A stretch of 64,000 nt of DNA from Oryzias latipes (GCF_002234675.1 NC_019873.2:10255740-10319739); one strand, 5' to 3'. Shown: positions 34,115-46,248, counted from the first letter of the stretch. Notes: generated by a model not told the origin, from the letters alone. Numbers and translations are program-made.

Positions 34115-34394
34115 TGCTAATTATGATGTAAATGGTTTTTCACAATCGTTGAATACATCAAATGATTTTAAATTTTTTATCTTTGGTATACGTTCATTTT
34201 AAGGCAAATCTGCCTGTTTTCTAATGTTTTTTGGAATGTCTTATTAATATTTTTGAAAAAATTAAAGTAAGCAAAAAATAAAAATAAAAGAACCAATGAT
34301 TTTCCATTATTGGAATTTCCTCTACCAGAATAATGTTCTTATCAGACTTCAATATTGTCTGATATGCTGGTACATATGTGATACTTTTCTTAAG

Positions 34395-34468
34395 AGGCAC
34401 TGCTGGGATTTGGATCCAGGATCTCCTGTTTACTAGACAGGCGCTTTAACCAACTAAGCCACAGAGCC
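34395..34468 (-). tRNA. tRNA-Thr(AGT)-like copy 33
   Basis: AGT; 53-61 and 4-69 mismatches. Confidence 0.5.
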
Positions 34469-34754
34469 TGCTCATTATGTTGTAAATGGTTTTTCACAAT
34501 CGTTGAATACATGAAATGATTTTAAGTTTTTTTCTTTGGTATAGGTTCATTTTAAGGTAAATCTGCGTGTTTTCTAATGTTTTTTGGAATGTCTTATTAT
34601 TCTTTTTTTGAAAAAATTAAAGTAAGCAAAAAAAATAAAAAATAAGAAATAATCATTGATTTTCCAATATTGGAATTTTCTTTACCAGGATAATGTTCTT
34701 ATCAGACTTCAATATTGACTGATGTGCTGGTATTTATGTGATACTTTTTTTAAG

Positions 34755-34828
34755 AGGCACTGCTGGGATTTGGACCCAGGATCTCCTGTTTACTAGACAG
34801 GCGCTTTAACCATCTAAGCCACAGCGCC
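34755..34828 (-). tRNA. tRNA-Thr(AGT)-like copy 34
   Basis: AGT; one D-loop change. Confidence 0.6.
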
Positions 34829-35124
34829 TGCTAATTATGATGTAAATGGTTTTTCACAATCGTTGAATACATCAAATGATTTTAAATTTTTTTTCTTTGC
34901 TATAGGTTCATTTTAAGGTAAATCTGCGTGTTTTCTAATGTTTTTTGGAATGTCTTATTAATCTTTTTTTGAAAAAATTAAAGTAAGCAAAAAAAAATAA
35001 AAAATAAGAAAATAAGAAATAATCATTGATTTTCCAATATTGGAATTTTCTATACCAGGATAATGTTCTTATCAGACTTCAATATTGAGTGATGTGCTGG
35101 TATTTATGTGATACTTTTTTTAAG

Positions 35125-35198
35125 AGGCACTGCTGGGATTTGGACCCAGGATCTCCTGTTTACTAGACAGGCGCTTTAACCATCTAAGCCACAGCGCC
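35125..35198 (-). tRNA. tRNA-Thr(AGT)-like copy 35
   Basis: AGT; one D-loop change, like copy 34. Confidence 0.6.
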
Positions 35199-35479
35199 TG
35201 CTAATTATGATGTAAATGGTTTTTCACAATCGTTGAATACATCAAATGATTTTAAATTTTTTTTCTTTGGTATAGGTTCATTTTAAGGTAAATCTGCCTG
35301 TTTTCTAATGTTTTTTGGAATGTCTTATTAATATTTTTGAAAAAATTAAAATAAGCAAAAAATAAAAATAAAAGAATCAATTATTTTCCATTATTGGAAT
35401 TTTTCTCTACCAGGATGATGTTTTTATCAGACTTTGATATGGACCAACATACTGGCGCATATGTGATACTTTTCTTAAG

Positions 35480-35553
35480 AGGCACTGCTGGGATTTGGAC
35501 CCAGGATCTCCTGTTTACTAGACAGGCGCTTTAACCATCTAAGCCTCAGCGCC
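35480..35553 (-). tRNA. tRNA-Thr(AGT)-like copy 36
   Basis: AGT; D-loop change plus a base near position 8. Confidence 0.55.
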
Positions 35554-35834
35554 TGCTAATTATGATGTAAATGGTTTTTCACAATCGTTGAATACATCAA
35601 ATGATTTTAAATTTTTTTTCTTTGGTATAGGTTCATTTTAAGGTAAATCTGTCTGTTTTCTAATGTTTTTTGGAATGTCTTATTAATATTTTTGAAAAAA
35701 TTAAAGTAAGCAAAAAATAAAAATAAAAGAATCAATGATTTTCCATTATTGGAATTTTTCTCTACCAGGATGATGTTTTTATCAGACTTTGATATGGACC
35801 AACATACTGGCGCATATGTGATACTTTTCTTAAG

Positions 35835-35908
35835 AGGCACTGTTTGGATTTGGACCCAGGATCTCCTGTTTACTAGACAGGCGCTTTAACCAACTAAGCC
35901 ACAGCGCC
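35835..35908 (-). tRNA. tRNA-Thr(AGT)-like copy 37
   Basis: AGT; T-stem 3' strand altered. Confidence 0.5.
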
Positions 35909-36199
35909 TGCTAATTATGATGTAAATGGTTTTTCACAATCGTTGAATACATGAAATGATTTTAAGTTTTTTTCTTTGGTATAGGTTCATTTTAAGGTAA
36001 ATCTGCGTGTTTTCTAATGTTTTTGGGAATGTCTTATTAATCTTTTTGAAAAAATTAAAGTAAGCAAAAAATAAATAAAAAAATAATTAGAAATAATCAA
36101 TGATATTCCATTATTGGAATTTTTCACTACCAGCATGATGTTTTTATCAGACTTTGATATGGACCAACATACTGGTGTATATGTGATACTATTCTTAAG

Positions 36200-36273
36200 A
36201 GGCACTGCTGGGATTTGGATCCAGGATCTCCTGTTTACTAGACAGGCGCTTTAACCAACTAAGCCACAGTGCC
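36200..36273 (-). tRNA. tRNA-Thr(AGT)-like copy 38
   Basis: AGT; paired acceptor, 53-61 mismatch; last copy before the inserted element. Confidence 0.55.
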
Positions 36274-36456
36274 TGCTAATTATGATGTAAATGGTTTTTC
36301 ACAATCGTTGAATACATCAAATGATTTTACATTTTTTTCTTTGGTATACGTTCATTTTAAGGCAAATCTGTCTGTTTTCTAATGTTTTTTGTAATGTGTT
36401 ATTAATCTTTTTTTAAAAATGAAAGAAAGCAAAAAAGAAAAAACATAATAAGAAAT

Positions 36457-38599
36457 TAAAGCCGCAAGCGGCGTTGTATGGCCCGCAGACGCAACCCACC
36501 TCCCACGCCCAACTCTACGCACCACCGCTGCCCTCGCCGCCCACAAAGCCGGCAAATTAAAAGCTAGTCAAGGCTGGATTTGCTAATTATGCTAAAAATG
36601 CTAACTATGCTAATGTGGCTAAAAGTGCTAGCATAGCGATCATCATCATCAACTAACTCAGAAAAACACATTACCTAAAATGCTAATTATGCTAATTATG
36701 CTAGCTATGCTAATGTGGCTAAAAGTGCTAGCATAGCGATCAGCATCATCAGCTGACTCAGAAAAACACATTACCTAAAATGCTAATTATGCTAACTATG
36801 CTAGCTACGCTAATGTGGCTAAAAGTGCTAGCATAGCGATCAGCATCATCAACTGACTCAGAAAAACACATTACCTAAAATGCTAATTATGCTAACTATG
36901 CTAGTTATGCTAACATAGCTAAAAGTGCTAGCATAGCGATCAGCATCATCAACTGACTCAGAAAAACACATTCCTCCATTGGTGAGAGCTATATGTCATA
37001 AGTTGATAAAAAACTAACTTTTTCCAAAATGGCGGCTTTTCTGTTGATTTTATCTCCATAGTAACCATTTTATGTTTTGGTCCCCCCGGGAGGACCAACA
37101 GATTGACGTCAGTTTCGGACAAATCGGTAAAAGTAATTTTTTTGTTGTCCTTAGCAACAGGGGTTTATGTGAACCACGCCCACATTCATTATATGTCCAT
37201 ATCCAGTGTTTTTCAATGTATTCAGTTTCAGGCATTAATGCATGCATTCAATTTTCATTGTATTGTATTGAAATGCATGGGAGTTATAACACTGCGCCAC
37301 TTTGCTGGCTTGCCACGCGCATGCCGTTCAAAATCTACAACTTCTAATTCCAACATTTTTTCCACAGTAGCTTGCCATTGATGCCCAAAAGGTTTCGAGA
37401 CAATCGATGAAAATTCCAACGACAAGTTTACGTTTGAATCCGGTGGTAAAGGTGTTTTTTATAGAAAATTCAAGATGGCCGCCTTTTCCCGAGGTCAAAA
37501 GTCGACGAAACTCCAGAAGTGATGGTAGACTAACGCTAGGGACATGCGCGTCAAATTTCGTGAAAATCGCTCGAAAAAAAGTTCATTTTTCCATATTGTG
37601 TAAAATCGCGAAAAACTCTAAATGGCAGATTTTGGCACAAAATGGCCGCCAAACCGTAGGTCGTGTCGCCATCACGTAATGATTTCAAAACTTTATTTGG
37701 ATATACCCGACAAAGTTATCTGGGTTTCGTTAGCCGATTCTTAAAAATAAAATCCGATTTTTTTTTTTTTGCCGAGTCAGCACTTTTTTTTGCGATCGTT
37801 TTTTGTTTACCACGGCCACATTCCTTTATCGATTTTGTCGTATGTGATATCGTTTTGTTCAGTGTGGGCCAGGGAATCGCATATTTCAGTTTCAGGCTAT
37901 TCCGATAAAATATGTGCGAGCTAGCTAAAACGGCGACGGTTGCGAATTCGCCACGCGGACGGGTTTCAAATTCTACAACTTCTAATTCCAACATTTTGTC
38001 CACAATTGATTGCCATTGATGCCCGAGAAGTTTGAAAAAGATCGAAAAAAATCCCTAGGACGAGTTTTCGTTTGTATCCGTTACTAAAGGTGCTTTTTTA
38101 TGAAAATTCAAGATGGCCACCCCTTGCCAAGGTCAAAGGTCAACAAAACTTCTTTGGCAGTTGTAGAATCGTGCTAGTGGCATGTGTGTGCAATTTCGTG
38201 AAAATCGCTCAAACAAAAGTATCGTTTTCCCATATTGTCAAAAAACACAAAAATCGCCATTTCTCTGTGTTTGCCACAAAATGGCCGCCAAGCCGTAGGT
38301 CGTGTGGCCATCCCATAATGATTTCATAACTTCTTTGGGATATCTCCAACACACGTGTTTTGGTTTCGTAACTGTATTTCGAAATATTTTTTTTTGGCCC
38401 CATAAGCGATTTTCGGCCCATTCATTTTTTTTACGGGAACGCTCGCCGTGATGTCATCATCGTGGGGGGGGTGATGTTGTCTTTGCCGAAAATTCATTTT
38501 CAATTTATCCCAGATGTGTGCCAATTTTGGTGAGTTTTCGGGTATGTGGCGGGGGTCAAATTTGAGCTCAAAGACGCCGTTAGAAACAATAATAATAAT
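36457..38599. mobile_element. Unclassified 2.14-kb element with internal minisatellite
   Basis: Begins TAAAGCCGCAAGCGGCG, a GCCGC/GCGGC hairpin, directly inside a tRNA-array spacer. It contains four 100-bp tandem repeats (about 36,570-36,970), then two diverged copies of a 638-bp sequence (about 37.15-37.78 and 37.78-38.42 kb) rich in AAATGGCCGCCAA and AATTTCGTGAAAATCGCTC motifs, and ends in (AAT)n at 38588-38599, where the same start sequence recurs. No protein frame recognised. A terminal hairpin, internal minisatellite, no inverted ends and head-to-tail copies recall Helentron/HINE-type rolling-circle elements, but CTRR or other diagnostic ends are not shown. Confidence 0.55.
36570..36970. 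repeat. 100-bp minisatellite, four copies
   Basis: Units contain TAATGTGGCTAAAAGTGCTA (starts 36611, 36711, 36811; variant at 36911) and GCTAACTATGCTAGCTATGC. The period is exactly 100 bp. Confidence 0.9.
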
Positions 38600-38995
38600 T
38601 AAAGCCGCAAGCGGCGTTGTATGGCCCGCAGACGCAACCCGCCTTCCACGCCCAACTCTACGCACCACCGTCCTCACCGCCCATGAAAATAAAGGCTAGT
38701 CAAAATTGTATTCGGTAATTATGCTAACTATGCTAGCTATGCTAATGTGGCTAAAAGTACTAGCATAGCGATCAGCATCATCAACTGACTCAGAAAAACA
38801 CATTACCTAAAATGCTAATTATGCTAACTATGCTAGCTATGCTAATGTGGCTAAAAGTGCTAGCATAGCGATCAGCATCATCAACTGACTCAGAAAAACA
38901 CATTACCAAAAATGCTAATTATGCTAACTATGCTAGCTATGCTAATGTGGCTAAAGTGCTAGCATAGCGATCAGCATCATCAACTGACTCAGAAA
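38600..38995. mobile_element. Second copy of the same element, cut by the N gap
   Basis: Restarts with TAAAGCCGCAAGCGGCG and the same GC-rich leader, then three 100-bp minisatellite units (TAATGTGG at 38742, 38842, 38942) before the gap. Head-to-tail with the first copy. Confidence 0.7.
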
Positions 38996-39995
38996 NNNNN
39001 NNNNNNNNNNNNNNNNNNNNNNNNNNNNNNNNNNNNNNNNNNNNNNNNNNNNNNNNNNNNNNNNNNNNNNNNNNNNNNNNNNNNNNNNNNNNNNNNNNNN
39101 NNNNNNNNNNNNNNNNNNNNNNNNNNNNNNNNNNNNNNNNNNNNNNNNNNNNNNNNNNNNNNNNNNNNNNNNNNNNNNNNNNNNNNNNNNNNNNNNNNNN
39201 NNNNNNNNNNNNNNNNNNNNNNNNNNNNNNNNNNNNNNNNNNNNNNNNNNNNNNNNNNNNNNNNNNNNNNNNNNNNNNNNNNNNNNNNNNNNNNNNNNNN
39301 NNNNNNNNNNNNNNNNNNNNNNNNNNNNNNNNNNNNNNNNNNNNNNNNNNNNNNNNNNNNNNNNNNNNNNNNNNNNNNNNNNNNNNNNNNNNNNNNNNNN
39401 NNNNNNNNNNNNNNNNNNNNNNNNNNNNNNNNNNNNNNNNNNNNNNNNNNNNNNNNNNNNNNNNNNNNNNNNNNNNNNNNNNNNNNNNNNNNNNNNNNNN
39501 NNNNNNNNNNNNNNNNNNNNNNNNNNNNNNNNNNNNNNNNNNNNNNNNNNNNNNNNNNNNNNNNNNNNNNNNNNNNNNNNNNNNNNNNNNNNNNNNNNNN
39601 NNNNNNNNNNNNNNNNNNNNNNNNNNNNNNNNNNNNNNNNNNNNNNNNNNNNNNNNNNNNNNNNNNNNNNNNNNNNNNNNNNNNNNNNNNNNNNNNNNNN
39701 NNNNNNNNNNNNNNNNNNNNNNNNNNNNNNNNNNNNNNNNNNNNNNNNNNNNNNNNNNNNNNNNNNNNNNNNNNNNNNNNNNNNNNNNNNNNNNNNNNNN
39801 NNNNNNNNNNNNNNNNNNNNNNNNNNNNNNNNNNNNNNNNNNNNNNNNNNNNNNNNNNNNNNNNNNNNNNNNNNNNNNNNNNNNNNNNNNNNNNNNNNNN
39901 NNNNNNNNNNNNNNNNNNNNNNNNNNNNNNNNNNNNNNNNNNNNNNNNNNNNNNNNNNNNNNNNNNNNNNNNNNNNNNNNNNNNNNNNNNNNNNN
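38996..39995. other. Assembly gap, 1,000 N
   Basis: Exactly 1,000 N, a placeholder length rather than a measured one. It begins inside a minisatellite and ends inside a tRNA-array spacer. Confidence 0.99.
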
Positions 39996-40141
39996 TTTTT
40001 GAAAAAAATTAAAGTAAACAAAAAATAAAAATAAAATAATCAATGATTTTCCATTATTGGAATTTTCTCTACCAGGATGATGTTTTTATCAGACTTTGAT
40101 ATGAACCAACATACTGGTGCATATGTTATACTTTTCTTAAG

Positions 40142-40215
40142 AGGCACTGCTGGGATTTGGACCCAGGATTTTCTGTTTATTAGACAGGCGCTTTAACCAA
40201 CTAAGCCACAGCGCC
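40142..40215 (-). tRNA. tRNA-Thr-like copy 39 with AAT anticodon
   Basis: Loop CTAATAA gives anticodon AAT (Ile) in a Thr body; one anticodon-stem mismatch. Nearest relatives (copies 58, 67, 83) read AGT, so this is a point change. Confidence 0.5.
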
Positions 40216-40498
40216 TGCTAATTATGATGTAAATGGTCTTTCACAATCATTGAACAGATCAAATGATTTAAGTTTTTTTCTTTGGTATACGTTCATTTTA
40301 AGGTAAATCTGCCTGTTTTCTAATGTTTTTTGGAATGTCTTATTAATCTTTTTTTTTTTAATTAAAGTAAGCAAAAAAAAAAAAAAAAAGAAAGAATCAT
40401 TGATTTTCCATTATTGGAATTTTTTCTACCAGGATAATGTTCTTATCAGAATTCAATATTGACTGATGTGCTGGTATATATGTGACACTTTTTTTATG

Positions 40499-40572
40499 AG
40501 GCACTGCTGGGATTTGGACCCAGGATCTCCTGTTTACGAGACAGGCGCTTTAACCAACTAAGCCACAGCGCC
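40499..40572 (-). tRNA. tRNA-Thr(CGT)-like copy 40
   Basis: CGT; consensus body. Confidence 0.6.
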
Positions 40573-40860
40573 TGCTAATTATGATGTAAATGGTTTTTCA
40601 CAATCGTTGAATACATCAAATGATTTTAAAAAAATTTCTGTGGTATACGTTCATTTTAAGGCAAATCTGCCTGTTTTCTATTGTTTTTTGGAATGTTTTA
40701 TTAATCTTTTAGAAAAAAATAAAGTAAGCAAAAAAAAAAAAAGAAAGAAAGAAATAAAGAATGATTTTCCATTATTGGAATTTTTTCTACCAGGATGATG
40801 TTTTTATCAGACTTTGATATGGACCAACATACTGGTGCATATGTGATACTTTTTTTTAAG

Positions 40861-40934
40861 AGGCACTGCTGGGATTTGGACCCAGGATCTCCTGTTTACG
40901 AGACAGGCGCTTTAACCAACTAAGCCACAGCGCC
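40861..40934 (-). tRNA. tRNA-Thr(CGT)-like copy 41
   Basis: CGT; consensus body. Confidence 0.6.
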
Positions 40935-41218
40935 TGCTAATTATTATGTAAATGGTTTTTCACAATCGTTGAATACATGAAATGATTTTACATTTTTTTT
41001 CTTTGGTATACGTTCATTTTAAGGTAAATTTGCCTGTTTTCTAATGTTTTTTGGAATGTCTTATTAATCTTTTTGAAAAAATTAAAGTAAGCAAAAAAAA
41101 AAAAAATAAGAAATAATCATTGATTTTCCAATATTGGAACTTTCTATACCAGGATAAGGTTCTTATCAGACTTCAATATTGACTGATGTGCTGGTATTTA
41201 TGTGATACTTTTTTTATG

Positions 41219-41292
41219 AGGCACTGCTGGGATTTGGACCCAGGATCTCCTGTTTACTAGACAGGCGCTTTAACCAACTAAGCCACAGCGCC
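41219..41292 (-). tRNA. tRNA-Thr(AGT)-like copy 42
   Basis: AGT; consensus body. Confidence 0.6.
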
Positions 41293-41573
41293 TGCTAATT
41301 ATGATGTAAATTGTTTTTCACAATCGTTGAATACATCAAATGATTTTAAATTTTTTATCTTTGGTATAGGTTCATTTTAAGGCAAATCTGCCTGTTTTCT
41401 AATGTTTTTTGGAATGTCTTATTAATATTGTTGAAAAAATTAAAGTAAGCAAAAAATAAAAATAAAGTTATCAATGATTTTCTGTTATTGGAATTTTTCT
41501 CTACCAGGATGATGTTTTTATCAGACTTTGATATGGACCAACATAGTGGTGCATATGTGATACTTTTCTTAAG

Positions 41574-41647
41574 AGGCACTGCTGGGATTTGGACCCAGGA
41601 TCTCCTGTTTACTAGACAGGCGCTTTAACCAACTAAGCCACAGCGCC
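41574..41647 (-). tRNA. tRNA-Thr(AGT)-like copy 43
   Basis: AGT; consensus body. Confidence 0.6.
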
Positions 41648-41937
41648 TGCTAATTATGATGTAAATGGTTTTTCACAATCGTTGAATACATCAAATGATT
41701 TTACATTTTTTTTCTTTGGTATACGTTCATTTTCAGGTAAATCTGCCTGTTTTCTAATGTTTTTTTGGAATGTCTTACTAATCTTTTAGAAAAAAATAAA
41801 GTAAGCAAAAAAAAAAAAAGAAAGAAAGAAATATATGAATGATTTTCCATTATTGGAATTTTTTCTACCAGGATGATGTTTTTATCAGACTTTGATATGG
41901 ACCAACATACTGGTGCATATGTGATACTTTTTTTAAG

Positions 41938-42011
41938 AGGCACTGCTGGGATTTGGACCCAGGATCTCCTGTTTACTAGACAGGCGCTTTAACCAACTAA
42001 GCCACAGCGCC
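41938..42011 (-). tRNA. tRNA-Thr(AGT)-like copy 44
   Basis: AGT; consensus body. Confidence 0.6.
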
Positions 42012-42296
42012 TGCTAATTATGATGTAAATGGTTTTTCACAATCGTTGAATACATGAAATGATTTTACATTTTTTTTCTTTGGTATACGTTCATTTTAAG
42101 GTAAATCTGCCTGTTTTCTAATGTTTTTTGGAATGTCTTATCAATCTTTTTGAAAAAATTAAAGTAAGCAAAAAAAAAAAAAAATAAGAAATAATCATTG
42201 ATTTTCCAATATTGGAATTTTCTATACCAGGATAATGTTCTTATCAGACTTCAATATTGACTGATGTGCTGGTATTTATGTGACACTTTTTTTATG

Positions 42297-42370
42297 AGGC
42301 ACTGCTGGGATTTGGACCCAGGATCTCCTGTTTACTAGACAGGCGCTTTAACCAACTAAGCCACAGCGCC
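42297..42370 (-). tRNA. tRNA-Thr(AGT)-like copy 45
   Basis: AGT; consensus body. Confidence 0.6.
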
Positions 42371-42652
42371 TGCTAATTATGATGTAAATGGTTTTTCACA
42401 ATCGTTGAATACATCAAATGATTTTAAATTTTTTATCTTTGGTATACGTTCATTTTATGGCAAATCTGCCTGTTTTCTAATGTTTTTTGGAATGTCTTAT
42501 TAATATTGTTGAAAAAATTAAAGTAAGCAAAAAATAAAAATAAAGTAATTAATGATTTTCCATTATTGGAATTTTTCTCTACCAGGATGATGTTTTTAAT
42601 CAGACTTTGATATGGACCAACATACTGGTGCATATGTGATACTTTTCTTAAG

Positions 42653-42722
42653 AGGCACTGCTGGGATTTGGACCCAGGATCTCCTGTTTACTAGACAGGC
42701 GCTTTACCTAAGCCACAGCGCC
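42653..42722 (-). pseudogene. tRNA-Thr-like copy 46, D-arm deletion
   Basis: 70 bp; four bases are missing from the D arm. Confidence 0.7.
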
Positions 42723-43013
42723 TGCTAATTATGATGTAAATGGTTTTTCACAATCGTTGAATACATCAAATGATTTTACATTTTTTTTCTTTGGTATACG
42801 TTCATTTTAAGGTAAATCTGCCTGTTTTCTAATGTTTTTTGGAATGTCTTATTAATATTGTTGAAAAAATTTAAGTAAGCAAAAAATAAATTAAAAAATA
42901 ATTAGAAATAATCATTGATTTTCCAATATTGGAATTTTCTCTACCAGGATGATGTTTTTATCAGACTTTGATATGGACGAACATACTGGTGCATATGTGA
43001 TACTTTTCTTAAT

Positions 43014-43087
43014 AGGCACTGCTGGGATTTGGACCCAGGATCTCCTGTTTACTAGACAGGCACTTTAACCAACTAAGCCACAGCGCC
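43014..43087 (-). tRNA. tRNA-Thr(AGT)-like copy 47
   Basis: AGT; one change at the D-stem/anticodon-stem junction. Confidence 0.55.
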
Positions 43088-43366
43088 TGCTAATTGTGAT
43101 GTAAATGGTCTTTCACAATCGTTGAATACATCATATGATTTTAAATTTTTTTCTTTGGTATACGTTCATTTTAAGGCAAATCTGTCTGTTTTCTAATGTT
43201 TTTTGGAATGTCTTATTAATATTGTTGAAAAAATTAAAGTAAGCAAAAAATAAAAATAAAGTTATCAATGATTTTCCATTATTGGAATTTTCTCTACCAG
43301 GATGATGTTTTTATCAGACTTTGATATGGACCAACATACTGGTGCATATGTGATACTTTTCATAAG

Positions 43367-43440
43367 AGGCACTGCTGGGATTTGGACCCAGGATCTCCTG
43401 TTTACTAGACAGGCGCTTTAACCAACTAAGCCACAGCGCC
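43367..43440 (-). tRNA. tRNA-Thr(AGT)-like copy 48
   Basis: AGT; consensus body. Confidence 0.6.
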
Positions 43441-43724
43441 TGCTAATTATGATGTAAATGGTTTTTCACAATCGTTGAATACATCAAATGATTTACATTT
43501 TTTTTCTTTGGTATACGTTCATTTTAAGGTAAATCTGCCTGTTTTCTAATGTTTTTTGGAATGTCTTATTAATCTTTTTGAAAAAATTAAAGTAAGCAAA
43601 AAAAATAAAAAATAAGAAATAATCATTGATTTTCCAATATTGGAATTTTCTATACCAGGATAATGTTCTTATCAGACTTCAATATTGACTGATGTGCTGG
43701 TATTTATGTGATACTTTTTTTATG

Positions 43725-43798
43725 AGGCACTGCTGGGATTTGGACCCAGGATCTCCTGTTTACTAGACAGGCGCTTTAACCAACTAAGCCACAGCGCC
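43725..43798 (-). tRNA. tRNA-Thr(AGT)-like copy 49
   Basis: AGT; consensus body. Confidence 0.6.
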
Positions 43799-44079
43799 TG
43801 CTAATTATGATGTAAATGGTCTTTCACAATCGTTGAATACATCAAATGATTTTATTTTTTTTTCTGTGGTATACGTTCATTTTAAGGCAAATCTGCCTGT
43901 TTTCTATTGTTTTTTGGAATGTCTTATTAATCTTTTTGAAAAAATTAAAGTAAGCAAAAAATAAAAAATAAATTAATCAATGATTTTACATTATTGGAAT
44001 TTTCTCTACCAGGATGATGTTTTTAATCACACTTTGATATGGACCAACATACTGGTGCAAATGTGATACTTTTCGTGAG

Positions 44080-44153
44080 AGGCACTGCTGGGATTTGGAC
44101 CCAGGATCTCCTGTTTACTAGACAGGCGCTTTAACCAACTAAGCCACAGCGCC
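44080..44153 (-). tRNA. tRNA-Thr(AGT)-like copy 50
   Basis: AGT; consensus body. Confidence 0.6.
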
Positions 44154-44440
44154 TGCTAATTATGATGTAAATGGTTTTTCACAATCGTTGAATACATCAA
44201 ATGATTTTAAGTTTTTTTCTTTGGTATACGTTCATTTTAAGGTAAATCTGCCTGTTTTCTAATGTTTTTTGGAATGTCTTATTAATCTTTTTGAAAAAAT
44301 TAAAGTAAGCAAAAAAAATAAAAAATAATTAGAAATAATCATTGAATTTCCAATATTGGAATTTTCTATACCAGGATAATGTTCTTATCAGACTTCAATA
44401 TTGACTGATGTGCTGGTATTTATGTGATACTTTTTTTATG

Positions 44441-44514
44441 AGGCACTGCTGGGATTTGGACCCAGGATCTCCTGTTTACTAGACAGGTGCTTTAACCAAC
44501 TAAGCCACAGCGCC
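44441..44514 (-). tRNA. tRNA-Thr(AGT)-like copy 51
   Basis: AGT; one change near position 26. Confidence 0.58.
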
Positions 44515-44794
44515 TGCTAATTATGATGTAAATGGTTTTTCACAATCGTTGAATACATCAAATGATTTTAAATTTTTTATCTTTGGTATACGTTCATTTT
44601 AAGGCAAATCTGCCTGTTTTCTAATGTTTTTTGGAATGTCTTATTTATATTGTTGAAAAAATTAAAGTAAGCAAAAAATAAAAATAAAGTAATTAATGAT
44701 TTTCCATTATTGGAATTTTCTCTACCAGGATGATGTTTTTATCAGACTTTGATATGGACCAACATACTGGTGCATATGTGATACTTTTCTTAAG

Positions 44795-44868
44795 AGGCAC
44801 TGCTGGGATTTGAACCCAGGATCTCCTGTTTACGAGACAGGCGCTTTAACCAACTATGCCACAGCGCC
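44795..44868 (-). tRNA. tRNA-Thr(CGT) copy 52 with canonical T55
   Basis: The only body with copy 78 whose T loop is TTCAAAT, giving a consensus B box GGTTCAAATCC. A box TGGCATAGTTGG is also consensus, and all stems pair (acceptor with one G-T). It is the best candidate in the array for a working tRNA-Thr(CGU) gene. It still lacks a T-run terminator within about 100 nt. Confidence 0.8.
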
Positions 44869-45156
44869 TGTTAATTATGATGTAAATGGTTATTCACAAT
44901 AGATGAATACATCAAATGATTTTAAATTTTTTATCTTTGGTATACGTTCATTTTAAGGCAAATCTGTCTGTTTTCTAATGTTTTTTGTAATGTCTTATTA
45001 ATCTTTTTTTAAAAATGAAAGAAAGCAAAAAAGAAAAAACATAATAAGAAATAATCAAGGATTTCCCATTATTGGAATTTCCTCTACCAGAATAATGTTC
45101 TTATCAGACTTCAATATTGTCTGATATGCTGGTACATATGTGATACTTTTCTTAAG

Positions 45157-45230
45157 AGGCACTGCTGGGATTTGGACCCAGGATCTCCTGTTTACTAGAC
45201 AGGCGCTTTAACCAACTAAGCCACAGAGCC
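45157..45230 (-). tRNA. tRNA-Thr(AGT)-like copy 53
   Basis: AGT; acceptor 4-69 mismatch. Confidence 0.55.
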
Positions 45231-45524
45231 TGCTCATTATGATGTAAATGGTTTTTCACAATCGTTGAATACATGAAATGATTTTAAGTTTTTTTCTTTG
45301 GTATAGGTTCATTTTAAGGTAAATCTGCATGTTTTCTAATGTTTTTTGGAATGTTTTATTAATCCTTTTTTGAAAAAATTAAAGTAAGCAAAAAATAAAT
45401 AAAAAAAATAATTAGAAATAATCAAGGATTTTCCATTATTGGAATTTTTCACTACCAGCATGATGTTTTTATCAGACTTTGATATGGACCAACATACTGG
45501 TGCACATGTGATACTTTTCTTAAG

Positions 45525-45598
45525 AGTCACTGCTGGGATTTGGACCCAGGATCTCCTGTTTACTAGACAGGCGCTTTAACCAACTAAGCCACAGCGCC
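45525..45598 (-). tRNA. tRNA-Thr(AGT)-like copy 54
   Basis: AGT; acceptor 2-71 mismatch. Confidence 0.55.
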
Positions 45599-45884
45599 TG
45601 CTAATTATGATGTAAATGGTTTTTCACAATCGTTGAATACATCAAATGATTTTAAATTTTTTATCTTTGGTATACGTTCATTTTAAGGTAAATCTGCCTG
45701 TTTTTTTAATGTTTTTTGGAATGTCTTATTAATCTTTTTGAAAAAATTAAAGTAAGCAAAAAAAATAAAAAATAAGAAATAATCATTGATTTTCCAATAT
45801 TGGAATTTTCTATACCAGGATAATGTTCTTATCAGACTTCAATATTGACTGATGTGCTGGTATTTATGTGATACTTTTTTTAAG

Positions 45885-45958
45885 AGGCACTGCTGGGATT
45901 TGGACCCAGAATCTCCTGTTTACTAGACAGGCGCTTTAACCATCTAAGCCACAGCGCC
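45885..45958 (-). tRNA. tRNA-Thr(AGT)-like copy 55
   Basis: AGT; D-loop change and a changed base in the T stem 5' strand. Confidence 0.55.
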
Positions 45959-46248
45959 TGCTAATTATGATGTAAATGGTTTTTCACAATCGTTGAATAC
46001 ATCAAATGATTTTAAATTTTTTTTCTTTGGTATAGGTTCATTTAAGGTAAATCTGCCTGTTTTCTAATGTTTTTTGGAATGTCTTATTAATATTGTTGAA
46101 AAAATTAAAGTAAGCAAAAAATAAAAATAAAAATAATTAGAAATTATCAATGATTTTCCATTATTGGAATTTTCTCTACCAGGATGATGTTTTTATCAGA
46201 CTCTGTTATGGACAAACATACTGGTGTATATGTGATACTTTTCTTAAG

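Noticed and set aside
38937-40043. A 368-codon minus-strand frame
   Set aside because: Consists almost entirely of N from the assembly gap.
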